Shown piece after piece: positions 7,442-15,677 of a stretch of DNA of 57,144 nt (its first letter is position 1; the number at the start of each line of letters is the position of its first letter). The stretch spans positions 1 through 57,144 of the forward strand of contig JAGIAA010000014.1 of assembly GCA_017745115.1 (NCBI GenBank), read 5' to 3'. The notes under the pieces are model-generated. The model was not told where the DNA came from, searched no databases, and saw only the letters and a program-made list of their open reading frames with translations. This DNA comes from Sphingobium sp. (GTDB lineage: Bacteria; Pseudomonadota; Alphaproteobacteria; Sphingomonadales; Sphingomonadaceae). Both the position numbers and the translations under genes were made by a program.

Positions 7442-9609
7442 AGTCTAAGAATTTCAAGCGCCGTGTCGCCGGCCTGTTCATTTCAGCGCTCATCGTAGGT
7501 GCGCCGGCGCTCGCGCAGCTCAGCCTCAACGTGCGTGACGCCGATGTTCGTGCGTTTATCCAGGATGCGGCCAAGGCCACGGGCCGGACCTTCATCATCG
7601 ACAGCCGCGTGCAAGGCAAGGTCTCTGTCGTCACCGATCGGCCGCTGAGCAAGTCCGAATATTTCGAGATTTTCCTGTCGACCCTGCGCGCCAACGGTCT
7701 GGTCGCCGTGCCGGCGCCGGGCGGCTCGTTCCGCATCCAGCCTGCGGACGGCGCCGCAAGTCAACCCAGTCCGGTCGGCCGCGCCGCCAATCGCAACCAG
7801 TTCGTGACGGAGGTCATTCGCCTTCGTGCCATAGACCCGCAATCGGCGATGGATACGATCCGGCCGCTGGTCAGCAAGGACGGGACGGTCTCGGCCAATC
7901 GTTCGGGCCGCTCGATCGTGGTTGCCGACTATGCCGATAACATCGCCCGCATCCGCCAGATCATCGCGCGCATCGATACCGACGCCAACACGACGACGGT
8001 CGTGGCGCTGAGCAATGCTGGCGCCCGCGAGATTGCCGGCTCGCTGCAGACGCTGCTGACCGGCGGCGCCGAGGGCTCGCAGCCCAGTGCAACCGTGGTT
8101 GCCGTCGACAGTTCCAACAGCATCGCCATTCGGGGTGATAGCGTCACCGTGGCCAAGCTCGTCGCCATGGCGCAGGACCTCGACAAGCGTGCCGCAGCCG
8201 GCACCGAGGTGCGCGTCTATTGGCTCGACCATGCCGACGCCGATAAGCTCATGCCGGTTCTCCAGCAACTGCTCGGGCAAGGCGCAATCACTAGCGGTGG
8301 TTCGTCCGGCTCGTCCTCCACACCTACGACCGGGACGGCCAGGGGCGGAGCAGCACCCGCAGCCACGCCTACGCCGGTGGTTTCTTCTGCGCCGTCGACG
8401 GGCGCCGGCATTGCGACGCGCGGCCCTGCCGTCGTCACCCGTTATGAGGGCACCAACGCGCTGATCGTGGCCGCAAATGCCGACGTGCAGCGCCAGGTGG
8501 GCGAGGTCATCCGGCAGCTCGACACGCGCCGTCCGCAGGTCATGATCGAGGCGATCATCGTCGAGATCGGCGACGACGCTGCCAAGCGTCTGGGCGTGCA
8601 GTTCCTGATCGGCAGCACCAAAGTGGGCTTCGCCGGCACGAATTATTCCAATGCGCAGCCGAGCATCCTGACGCTGGCGGGCGCCATCGCAGCGACGAAG
8701 CTCAATGAGCGCACGACAACCGTCATCAATCCGAACGGCAGCACGACCACAACGACCGAGACGGAAAACACCGAACTGGCGAACGAACTCCAGAAGGGCG
8801 CTGTCTCTGCGTTGCAGAATGCGACCGGCGGTTTTGGCGGCGTTGCCACGCAGCTAGGGAAGAACGGTATTTTTGGCGCCATTTTGAGCGCCGTTCAGTC
8901 GGACACCAAGAGCAGTATTCTCTCGACCCCCTCGATCACGACGCTCGACAATATGAAGGCGCACATGCTGGTGGGCCAGGAAATCCCGATCACCACCGGC
9001 CAGGCGCTCAGCAACAACTTCGACAACCAGTTCCGGACCGTGCAGCGCGAGAATGTCGGTATCATACTGGACGTGACGCCGCAGGTCAGCGGCAACGGGC
9101 AGGTGAAGCTGTTCATCAAGCAGGAGGTTTCCTCGATCGCCGGGCCCGTCTCGTCGAACAACAGCGACCTCATCCTGAACAAGCGCGAGTTCGAGACGAC
9201 CGTGCTGGTCGACGATGGCGAGATCTATGCCATTGGCGGGCTGCTCGACGAGAATGAGCGCCGCACCATCGAGAAGCTGCCGTTGCTCAGCGACATCCCT
9301 GTTATCGGCGAGCTGTTCAAGTCGCGCAGCAAGTCGCGCACCAAGACCAACCTCGTCGTCTTTATCCGCCCGACGATCCTCCAGACCCGCGAAGACAATG
9401 CCGAGGTGACGGCGCGGCGCTACGGCTATGTGCGGTCGGTGCAGAAGGCGGTGAATCCCAAGGAGGAGCCGTCGATCGATGCACTGGTCCGCGACTATAT
9501 GGGCGCGGCGCTGCCGGTGACCGATGGTCCGCACACAGGGGACCAGGTTATCGACGGCGCAGCGGCGGCAACGACGGCCCCGCTGCCTGCCGGAGCTCCG
9601 AAGAAATGA
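7438..9609 (+). CDS. gspD: type II secretion secretin GspD
   Basis: 723 residues, a usual secretin length. Signal peptide 1-26. The N0 domain starts with LSLNVRDADVRAFIQDAAKATGR-like sequence, followed by N1-N3 repeats. A Ser/Gly/Thr-rich insertion (about 283-320) lies within the N-domains. The C-terminal secretin domain contains the VGQEIPITTGQ and VPVIGELFKSR-type signatures. It forms the outer-membrane pore of the T2SS. Overlaps gspC and gspE by 4 bp each. No pilotin gene is seen nearby. Confidence 0.96.
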   Translation: MKSKNFKRRVAGLFISALIVGAPALAQLSLNVRDADVRAFIQDAAKATGRTFIIDSRVQGKVSVVTDRPLSKSEYFEIFLSTLRANGLVAVPAPGGSFRIQPADGAASQPSPVGRAANRNQFVTEVIRLRAIDPQSAMDTIRPLVSKDGTVSANRSGRSIVVADYADNIARIRQIIARIDTDANTTTVVALSNAGAREIAGSLQTLLTGGAEGSQPSATVVAVDSSNSIAIRGDSVTVAKLVAMAQDLDKRAAAGTEVRVYWLDHADADKLMPVLQQLLGQGAITSGGSSGSSSTPTTGTARGGAAPAATPTPVVSSAPSTGAGIATRGPAVVTRYEGTNALIVAANADVQRQVGEVIRQLDTRRPQVMIEAIIVEIGDDAAKRLGVQFLIGSTKVGFAGTNYSNAQPSILTLAGAIAATKLNERTTTVINPNGSTTTTTETENTELANELQKGAVSALQNATGGFGGVATQLGKNGIFGAILSAVQSDTKSSILSTPSITTLDNMKAHMLVGQEIPITTGQALSNNFDNQFRTVQRENVGIILDVTPQVSGNGQVKLFIKQEVSSIAGPVSSNNSDLILNKREFETTVLVDDGEIYAIGGLLDENERRTIEKLPLLSDIPVIGELFKSRSKSRTKTNLVVFIRPTILQTREDNAEVTARRYGYVRSVQKAVNPKEEPSIDALVRDYMGAALPVTDGPHTGDQVIDGAAAATTAPLPAGAPKK

Positions 9610-11156
9610 GTATCGACAGCGACGCGGAGGGCGTGGCATCGGCGCCGCCGGTACACGGCCTGATGCCTGTCGACATACCTTATGCTTTTGCGCGCAAGCA
9701 TGGCGTGGTGATCGTATCCGGCCAGGAAGGCGATGCTGGCGCCCGTCTCAAGGTGGCGTTGCGCGAAGGCGGAGATCCCCGTGTGCTCGTCGAGGTGCGC
9801 CGCCACCTCGCGCGCAGCTTTGACGTTGCGATCGTCGATGCCAAGGCCTTCGACAAGCATCTGTCGGACCATTACGCGATGGACGGCTCGGCCGCGGCCA
9901 TGGCCGGCTCGCTCGCCATGGGCGGCGACGACCTCGATTTCATCGTCGGCGACATGCCGACGGCCGAGGATCTGCTTGACAGCGGCGACGATGCGCCTGC
10001 CATCCGCCTCATCAATGGCATCATTGCCGAAGCGGCGCGCCAGGGCGTCAGCGACATCCATATCGAGCCCTATGAGACCGGCCTCGTGGTGCGCATGCGC
10101 ATGGACGGCGTCCTCACCGAGACGCTGCGCATGCCCGCCCATGTCGCGCCCGTCGTCGTCAGCCGCATCAAGGTCATGGCGCGCCTCGACATTGCCGAGC
10201 GCCGCCTGCCGCAGGACGGGCGCATCGGGCTGACCCTCGGCGGCAAGCTGCTCGATGTGCGCGTGTCAACGCTGCCGAGCCGCGCGGGCGAGCGTGTCGT
10301 GCTGCGTATTCTCGACAAGGAGAATGCGGGCCTGTCGCTCGACGTGCTGGGCATGACCGGCGCGGCTGATGCGGTCTTCCGCGCCGCCCTTGCCGAGCCC
10401 AACGGCATCATCCTCGTCACCGGGCCCACCGGCAGCGGCAAGACCACCACGCTCTACGCCGGCCTGCGCCAGCTTAACGACGGCAGCCGCAACATTCTCA
10501 CCGTCGAGGATCCCGTCGAATATGCCATCGAGGGCGTCGGCCAGACGCAGGTCAACGCCAAGGTGGGTCTCACCTTCGCGGCCGGGCTGCGCGCCATCCT
10601 GCGCCAGGACCCGGATGTCGTCATGGTCGGCGAAATCCGCGACCGTGAGACGGCCGAGATTGCCGTGCAGGCGTCGCTCACCGGTCATCTCGTGCTCTCG
10701 ACCGTCCACACGAACGATGCGGTTGGTGCCATCACGCGCATGCGCGACATGAAGGTCGAGCCGTTCCTGCTCGCTTCGACGCTTCGCGCCGTCATCGCCC
10801 AGCGCCTCGTGCGGCGCCTCTGTCCCAGCTGTCGCGAGCAAGTGCCCGCCGACAAGCCGGTAGCGGCTCTGCTCGGCCTTGATGAGGGCACGCCAATCTA
10901 TCGGCCTACGGGATGCTCCGAGTGCAACGGCAGCGGCTACAAGGGCCGCATTGGCGTGTTCGAAGCCATTCGCATCGACGATACGCTGCGCCGCATGATC
11001 AATGAAGGCGGCGATGAATCCCTCATTGCCCGCCACGCCTTCCTCAATGCGCCCAATCTCGGATCGTCTGCGCGTGCGCTGGTGCGTGCCGGAGAGACCA
11101 GCGCCGAGGAAGCGATCCGGATTTCGAGGCGCGAAGCAGAAGCGGTTGATGCCTGA
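9606..11156 (+). CDS. gspE: type II secretion ATPase GspE
   Basis: 516 residues. Cytoplasmic hexameric ATPase driving pseudopilus assembly. An N1E-like domain is followed by the ATPase core: Walker A GPTGSGKT (273-280), the Asp box around TVEDPVEY, Walker B around DPDVVMVGEIRD, and a His box LVLSTVHTNDA. A four-Cys zinc site (CPSC ... CSEC, about 405-440) is typical of GspE. ATG at 9606 overlaps the gspD stop. Confidence 0.97.
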   Translation: MSIDSDAEGVASAPPVHGLMPVDIPYAFARKHGVVIVSGQEGDAGARLKVALREGGDPRVLVEVRRHLARSFDVAIVDAKAFDKHLSDHYAMDGSAAAMAGSLAMGGDDLDFIVGDMPTAEDLLDSGDDAPAIRLINGIIAEAARQGVSDIHIEPYETGLVVRMRMDGVLTETLRMPAHVAPVVVSRIKVMARLDIAERRLPQDGRIGLTLGGKLLDVRVSTLPSRAGERVVLRILDKENAGLSLDVLGMTGAADAVFRAALAEPNGIILVTGPTGSGKTTTLYAGLRQLNDGSRNILTVEDPVEYAIEGVGQTQVNAKVGLTFAAGLRAILRQDPDVVMVGEIRDRETAEIAVQASLTGHLVLSTVHTNDAVGAITRMRDMKVEPFLLASTLRAVIAQRLVRRLCPSCREQVPADKPVAALLGLDEGTPIYRPTGCSECNGSGYKGRIGVFEAIRIDDTLRRMINEGGDESLIARHAFLNAPNLGSSARALVRAGETSAEEAIRISRREAEAVDA

Positions 11157-12384
11157 ATTCGACTATGTGGTGATCGACGGCGGCGGCAAAGAACGCCGCG
11201 GGCAGGTGCGCGCCGACAACGCCGCCGATGCCCGCGCGACGCTTGCCGCGAAAAAGCTGTTCGTCGTGCGGATCGGCGAGGAGCGGGGCAGTGCATCCGC
11301 TGCGGAGCCCACCGGAGCCGCTGCGGGGCTGCTCAGCCTCAAGCGCAACCGCCTGTCCGCCAAGGAGCTCTCGCTGTTCACGCGCCAGCTCTCGACGCTT
11401 GCTCAGGTCTCTCCGCTCGAAGAGGCGCTCCGCACGATCACGCGCCAGACCGAGAAGCCGCACGTCCGCACGATTGCCGGCCGCGTCCACGCCGGCATTG
11501 TCGAAGGCCGCAGCCTGGCCGAGGCCATGGCGGCCGAACCGCGCAGCTTCCCAGGCCTCTATCGCGCCATGATCTCTGCGGGCGAGCGCTCTGGCAGCCT
11601 TCCGGCGCTTACCGAGCGTCTCTCGAATCTGCTTGAGCGGCAGGCGGCGATGCGCGCGAAGATGCTTGCGGCTTTGGCCTATCCGGCGGCCATCGCCACC
11701 TTCGCCGTCGTCGTGGTCATCGCGCTCATGATCTTCGTGGTGCCGCTCGTCGTCGAACAGTTCGACACGCTCGGCCAACAGCTGCCTCTTCTCACGCGCA
11801 TCGTCATGGGCCTGTCATCCTTCCTGGCGCATTGGTGGTGGGCTTTGGCCATTCTCCTCATCCTTGCCGGCATCGGCGCCTGGCGCGCGCTGCGGGTCGA
11901 GTCCGTCCGCCTGAAGGTCGACGGCGCGCTGCTCCGCATGCCGTTCCTTGGCCGGCTGCTTCGAGACCTACACGCCGCGCGCATGGCGCGCACGCTCGCC
12001 ACGATGGTGGAGAGCCGCCTGCCGGTCATGGAGGGCCTCGCGCTCACGGTGCCGACCGTTCACAACCGGGTTCTGCGCCGCGCGACGGCCGAGATCGTGG
12101 AATCTGTTCGTGGCGGAGGCAGCCTGTCGGCCGCCATGCGCAGGGTCGAGGTCTTCCCGCCTTTGCTGGTCTATCTCGCGGCCTCGGGCGAAAGCGCTGG
12201 CCAACTCGACATGATGCTGGAGCGTGCCGCCGACTATCTGGAGCGGGAGTTCGATGCCTTCAGCGCAGCGGCGCTTTCTCTGCTCGAACCTGTTATCATC
12301 ATCCTCATGGGTGGCGTGGTCGCGACCATCATTCTCTCGATCCTGCTGCCGATCATGCAGCTGCAAAGCCTGACTGGAATCTGA
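11149..12384 (+). CDS. gspF: type II secretion inner-membrane platform protein GspF
   Basis: 411 residues from the ATG at 11149, overlapping gspE by 8 bp; an upstream in-frame extension into gspE is not family-like. The N-terminus MPEFDYVVIDGGGKERRGQ is the usual GspF/PilC start. Two T2SSF domains (about 75-200 and 280-400) contain the repeated FTRQLSTL and SGQLDMMLERAADYLE-type motifs. Three membrane segments lie near 170-195, 225-245 and 378-405. It is the polytopic core that couples GspE to pseudopilin assembly. Confidence 0.94.
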   Translation: MPEFDYVVIDGGGKERRGQVRADNAADARATLAAKKLFVVRIGEERGSASAAEPTGAAAGLLSLKRNRLSAKELSLFTRQLSTLAQVSPLEEALRTITRQTEKPHVRTIAGRVHAGIVEGRSLAEAMAAEPRSFPGLYRAMISAGERSGSLPALTERLSNLLERQAAMRAKMLAALAYPAAIATFAVVVVIALMIFVVPLVVEQFDTLGQQLPLLTRIVMGLSSFLAHWWWALAILLILAGIGAWRALRVESVRLKVDGALLRMPFLGRLLRDLHAARMARTLATMVESRLPVMEGLALTVPTVHNRVLRRATAEIVESVRGGGSLSAAMRRVEVFPPLLVYLAASGESAGQLDMMLERAADYLEREFDAFSAAALSLLEPVIIILMGGVVATIILSILLPIMQLQSLTGI

Positions 12385-12387
12385 CCG

Positions 12388-12882
12388 ATGCTTCCCCTCC
12401 GCCTCACAAGAAAAACGCGCGCCGCAAGCGGCAATGAAGACGGCTTTGAGCCTTTTCGGCGATCCGCCCAGCAGGGCTTCTCGCTGATCGAACTGCTCGT
12501 CGTCATCGTGATCATCGGCTTGCTGGCCACCATCGTCGCGATCAACGTAATTCCCGCCGGCAACAAGGCGCGCGTCGAAAAAGCGAAGGCAGACATCGCG
12601 ACTCTGGAGAACGCGCTGGAGCAGTATCGCCTCGATAATCTGACATATCCCAGCACCAGCGACGGCCTGCAGGCGCTTCTTGCGGCGCCTCCGGGTCTGG
12701 CCCAGCCCGAGCGTTATCGCCAGGGCGGCTACATCAAGAAGTTGCCCGAAGATCCCTGGGGTCACCCTTATCTCTACCAGGCTCCGGGTCGGAAAGGCGC
12801 GTTCGACGTCTATTCACTGGGTGCCGACGGCACGACCGGCGGCGAAAAAGACAATGCCGATATCTATTCGAGCGCGCCTTGA
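12388..12882 (+). CDS. gspG: major pseudopilin GspG
   Basis: 164 residues. Main subunit of the pseudopilus. The prepilin cleavage site is QQG/FSLIELLVV with the conserved Glu five residues after the cut. The leader is about 31 residues, longer than the usual 6-10, and contains a partial 11-residue repeat (DGF then, 11 residues later, QGF). The mature part carries the GspG signatures DGLQALL, GGYIKKLPEDPWGHPY and the C-terminal calcium-loop region SLGADGTTGGEKDNADI. GspO should process it. Confidence 0.95.
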   Translation: MLPLRLTRKTRAASGNEDGFEPFRRSAQQGFSLIELLVVIVIIGLLATIVAINVIPAGNKARVEKAKADIATLENALEQYRLDNLTYPSTSDGLQALLAAPPGLAQPERYRQGGYIKKLPEDPWGHPYLYQAPGRKGAFDVYSLGADGTTGGEKDNADIYSSAP

Positions 12883-13348
12883 AGCGGTTCCTACGCGCTT
12901 GAAGGTTCTGCGCTCCCGCGGAAGCGGGAGCCAAGGGCCAGCTAGCGCGACGCTGCCCTGGACCCCGGCCTTCGCAGGGCCGCGTTCGCGAGCGTGTGAA
13001 CGCGGCTTCACGCTTCTCGAGATGCTGGTCGCGCTCGCGATCTTCAGCCTTGCAGGGCTGGCGATCGTGCGGCTCCAGGCGGTGTCCGCGCGCAGCGCCT
13101 TCGATCTGCGCGAGCGGACGATGGCACAGATCGTAGCACGCAATCTCATGGTCGAGCGTCTGACCGACCCACAACCGCCTGCTTTCGGCAGCGAAACCGG
13201 CAAGGTCGAGAATTTCGGCCGCTCATGGGCGTGGACGCAGGGCACGGCGCCGCTGCAGGACAATCGCCTTGCCGCCATCACGATCCGCGTCGAGGGCGGT
13301 CCGGGCCAGTCTCCAGCGATCATCAGCTTGGTGAGACCGGCTCGGTGA
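12854..13348 (+). CDS. gspI: minor pseudopilin GspI
   Basis: Cleavage motif ERG/FTLLEMLVALAIFS and the following LRERTMAQIVARNLMVERLT are GspI features. From the ATG at 12854 the protein has 164 residues and a 51-residue leader, overlapping gspG by 29 bp; a TTG at 12899 would shorten the leader to 36. Start uncertain. The leader region contains a palindromic, REP-like GC-rich stretch (about 12915-13010) and the sequence RSRACERGF, repeated exactly in GspH. GspI sits at the tip of the pseudopilus with GspJ and GspK. Here gspI precedes gspH, the reverse of the common order. Confidence 0.87.
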   Translation: MPISIRARLEAVPTRLKVLRSRGSGSQGPASATLPWTPAFAGPRSRACERGFTLLEMLVALAIFSLAGLAIVRLQAVSARSAFDLRERTMAQIVARNLMVERLTDPQPPAFGSETGKVENFGRSWAWTQGTAPLQDNRLAAITIRVEGGPGQSPAIISLVRPAR

Positions 13349-13923
13349 AAGTGAAGGCAAGCCCTCAGCATTTGCAGTGCTTCTGCGGGAGTAGTCGGGA
13401 AGAGGGATGTGACTCTTCTCGACCAGGGCGGGATAGCGCTGCGGGACCTTGGGTCCCCGCTTCCGCGAGGGCGCGCTCGCGGGCGTGCGAGCGCGGCTTC
13501 TCGCTGATCGAACTTCTCGTCGTCATCGTGATCATTGGCCTGCTGTCCAGCGTGGTGGTGTTGACCATGGTCGATCCGCGCGGGCGTATCACGAGCGATG
13601 CCGACCGGTTTGCTGGCCGTGTGCGCGCGGCACGCGACAGTGCGATCGTGTCGGGCCGGCCAATGGCCCTCTGGGTGTCGCAGACCGGCTACGGCTTCGA
13701 GCGGCGTACCGATGGCGCTTGGCAGGCCATGGACGAAGAGCCGCTCGCGGCCACGGACTGGTCGAAGGAAGCGCAAGCTCGCTTCGAGGGCGTCAGTCAG
13801 CTTCGAATGGTCTTCGACAATGTCGGTCGCGCCGATCAGCCTCTCGATTTCACGCTGATGCGCGATACGCAGCACGTCCGCGTCAGGGTCGATCTCGATG
13901 GCCGGGTGCAAACCAGTGAATAG
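13345..13923 (+). CDS. gspH: minor pseudopilin GspH
   Basis: 192 residues from a GTG at 13345 that overlaps the gspI stop (GTGA), preceded by GGTGAG. Cleavage motif ERG/FSLIELLVVIVIIGLL. The mature part has GspH features: FAGRVRAARDSAIVSGRPMALWV and WQAMDEEPL. The leader is about 51 residues, unusually long, and shares RSRACERGF with GspI. Bases 13495-13545 are nearly identical to 12475-12525 of gspG (three differences in 51). It is a minor subunit below the pseudopilus tip. Confidence 0.88.
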   Translation: MKVKASPQHLQCFCGSSREEGCDSSRPGRDSAAGPWVPASARARSRACERGFSLIELLVVIVIIGLLSSVVVLTMVDPRGRITSDADRFAGRVRAARDSAIVSGRPMALWVSQTGYGFERRTDGAWQAMDEEPLAATDWSKEAQARFEGVSQLRMVFDNVGRADQPLDFTLMRDTQHVRVRVDLDGRVQTSE

Positions 13924-14665
13924 GTCCACCTCCTCACTCCGCCTCACCGAACGCGGCTCCAAGCCCTGGGAGCGTTCCGCCGAACACGGCTTCAAGTCTT
14001 CGCGGCATTCCGCCGAACACGGCTTCACGCTGATCGAGCTGCTGGTTTCGTTGTTCATATTCGGCCTGTTGGCCGGCGCGGGTGTGATGCTCCTGCGCGG
14101 CAGTGTCGATACCCAGGCCGCGGTTCGCACATATCTCGATGCCTTGGGAGATACGCAGCGCGGCATCTCCACGCTCGATGCCGATCTCTCGCAGGCCGTC
14201 GTTCGTATCAGTCGGCTGCGCGAGGGGACATCGGCGCCCGCCTTTTTCGGCCGCCAGGCCCAGCAGTCCGAGCCACTCATGCAGTTCGTGCGCGGTGGTT
14301 GGAGCAACCCCGCCAATCAGCGTCATCCGTCCATTCAGCGTGTCGAATATTGGTGGCGTGACGGCAAGATCGAGCGCGTGAGCTATCCGCAGGTGGATGG
14401 CGCAGAAGCCACCGAACCTGCGACACTGTTCGACCATGTGACGGACGTGAAGGTCCGTTATCGTTCGCCCAAGGGTGACTGGCTCGATGTTTGGGCGACG
14501 GAGCCGAATAAATTGCCTGTCGCCGTAGAGTTCATTGTCACGCGCGCGGGCGGACCGGCGCTGACGCTGAACTTCCTTGTCGGGCCCGCCGTCGGTCAGC
14601 GCGAGGACCAGAGATTGCCCAGCGCCGATGGCGACACGGATCAGGGATTGGGCAATGGCGTCTGA
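13898..14665 (+). CDS. gspJ: minor pseudopilin GspJ
   Basis: 255 residues from the ATG at 13898; a GTG at 13916 is an alternative start. Cleavage motif EHG/FTLIELLVSLFIFGLLAG. The mature part shows GspJ features (LDADLSQAVVRISR, VEYWWRDGKIERVSYP, DVKVRYRSPKGDWLD). The roughly 43-residue leader contains 11-residue repeats in which SAEHGF occurs twice; only the second copy is followed by a hydrophobic helix, so only that one should be cut. Part of the GspIJK tip complex. Confidence 0.9.
   Translation: MAGCKPVNRSTSSLRLTERGSKPWERSAEHGFKSSRHSAEHGFTLIELLVSLFIFGLLAGAGVMLLRGSVDTQAAVRTYLDALGDTQRGISTLDADLSQAVVRISRLREGTSAPAFFGRQAQQSEPLMQFVRGGWSNPANQRHPSIQRVEYWWRDGKIERVSYPQVDGAEATEPATLFDHVTDVKVRYRSPKGDWLDVWATEPNKLPVAVEFIVTRAGGPALTLNFLVGPAVGQREDQRLPSADGDTDQGLGNGV
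13947..14029 (+). repeat. in-frame 33-bp tandem repeat in the gspJ leader
   Basis: Three units in exact 33-bp register begin CCGAACGCGGCTCCAAG (13947), CCGAACACGGCTTCAAG (13980) and CCGAACACGGCTTCACG (14013). A 20-bp block (13975-13994 and 14008-14027) is identical between the last two. The third unit ends at the real prepilin cleavage site. A related 33-bp spacing (GGCTTT at 12442, GGCTTC at 12475) occurs in the gspG leader. Confidence 0.8.
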
Positions 14666-15674
14666 CCGCCCCTCGATCCGTGACAGCGAAGCCGGCGCCG
14701 CCTTGCTGACCGTGCTGCTGTTTGTCGCGATCCTTGCAGTCATCGCCGCGGTGGCATTGGATCGGCTTGTCCTTGCGAGCCGCATGACGCGGAATCTCGT
14801 TTCGGCCGATCAGGGACGTGCCTATCTGATAGCGGCCGAGCAGGTCGCCGGCACGCGCATTGAGACATTGCTCTCCGTCCATGCCGATCGCACGACGCTC
14901 GAGGGTGACTGGCTCGGCACGCCGCAGGTCATGACCGTACCCGGCGGCAGCGTGACCGCGCGCGTTCGCGACGGCGGCAACTGCTTCAACCTGAACAGTC
15001 TCGTCGAGCGAAGTGCGCCGGTTCCAGGGACGGTGGGAAGGCCGCTTGTCGCCCGGCGGCTGGGCATAGATCAGTTTTCGGGCTTGATGCGGGTTCTCGG
15101 CATCGATCGGCGCGTGGCTGATCAGGTCGCGGTTTCGGCCGCGGACTGGATCGACAGCGATGCAGTTCCGGGTCCTGGCGGGGCCGAAGACGACTATTAT
15201 CTGAGTCAAAAGCCCGGTTATAGGACGGCAAACGATCTCATGGCCGACCCCAGCGAGTTGCGCATGGTCAATGCCGTCACGCCCGAGCTCTACGAGCGAT
15301 TGCGGCCATGGATTTGTACGCTTCCGGGCACTGTACTTTCGCCGCTGAATGTGAACACGCTGCTTCCCGAACAGGCACCGCTGCTTGCCATGCTATCACC
15401 TGATCGGCTCGGCATCGAGCAATCGAGGCAACTGCTGGCGCGCCGCCCGGTTGATGGCTATGGCAGTCTCGTTGATTTCTGGGCGTTGCCGGCGCTTTCG
15501 GCGCTGCAGCTTCCGGAGAATGTTCAAAAGCAGGTGCAGCAGAAGTCGCGCTGGTTCGATGTGACCTTCTCGGTCGATCTGGGCGGCGACAAAGTGGAAG
15601 ATACGGTGCTGTTCGATGCCGGGATCACCCCGGCGCGGGTTGTACGGCGGCAATGGGCGGGCAATAGCGATTAA
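14655..15674 (+). CDS. gspK: minor pseudopilin GspK
   Basis: 339 residues from the ATG at 14655 (CAGGGA at 14642-14647; 11-bp overlap with gspJ). The leader ends EAG/AALLTVLLFVAILAVIA; GspK normally lacks the conserved Glu at position five, and so does this one. GspK motifs: NCFNLNSL, DWIDSDAVPGPGGAEDDYY, PLNVNTL. It caps the pseudopilus tip. Confidence 0.93.
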   Translation: MASDRPSIRDSEAGAALLTVLLFVAILAVIAAVALDRLVLASRMTRNLVSADQGRAYLIAAEQVAGTRIETLLSVHADRTTLEGDWLGTPQVMTVPGGSVTARVRDGGNCFNLNSLVERSAPVPGTVGRPLVARRLGIDQFSGLMRVLGIDRRVADQVAVSAADWIDSDAVPGPGGAEDDYYLSQKPGYRTANDLMADPSELRMVNAVTPELYERLRPWICTLPGTVLSPLNVNTLLPEQAPLLAMLSPDRLGIEQSRQLLARRPVDGYGSLVDFWALPALSALQLPENVQKQVQQKSRWFDVTFSVDLGGDKVEDTVLFDAGITPARVVRRQWAGNSD

Positions 15675-15677
15675 ACG

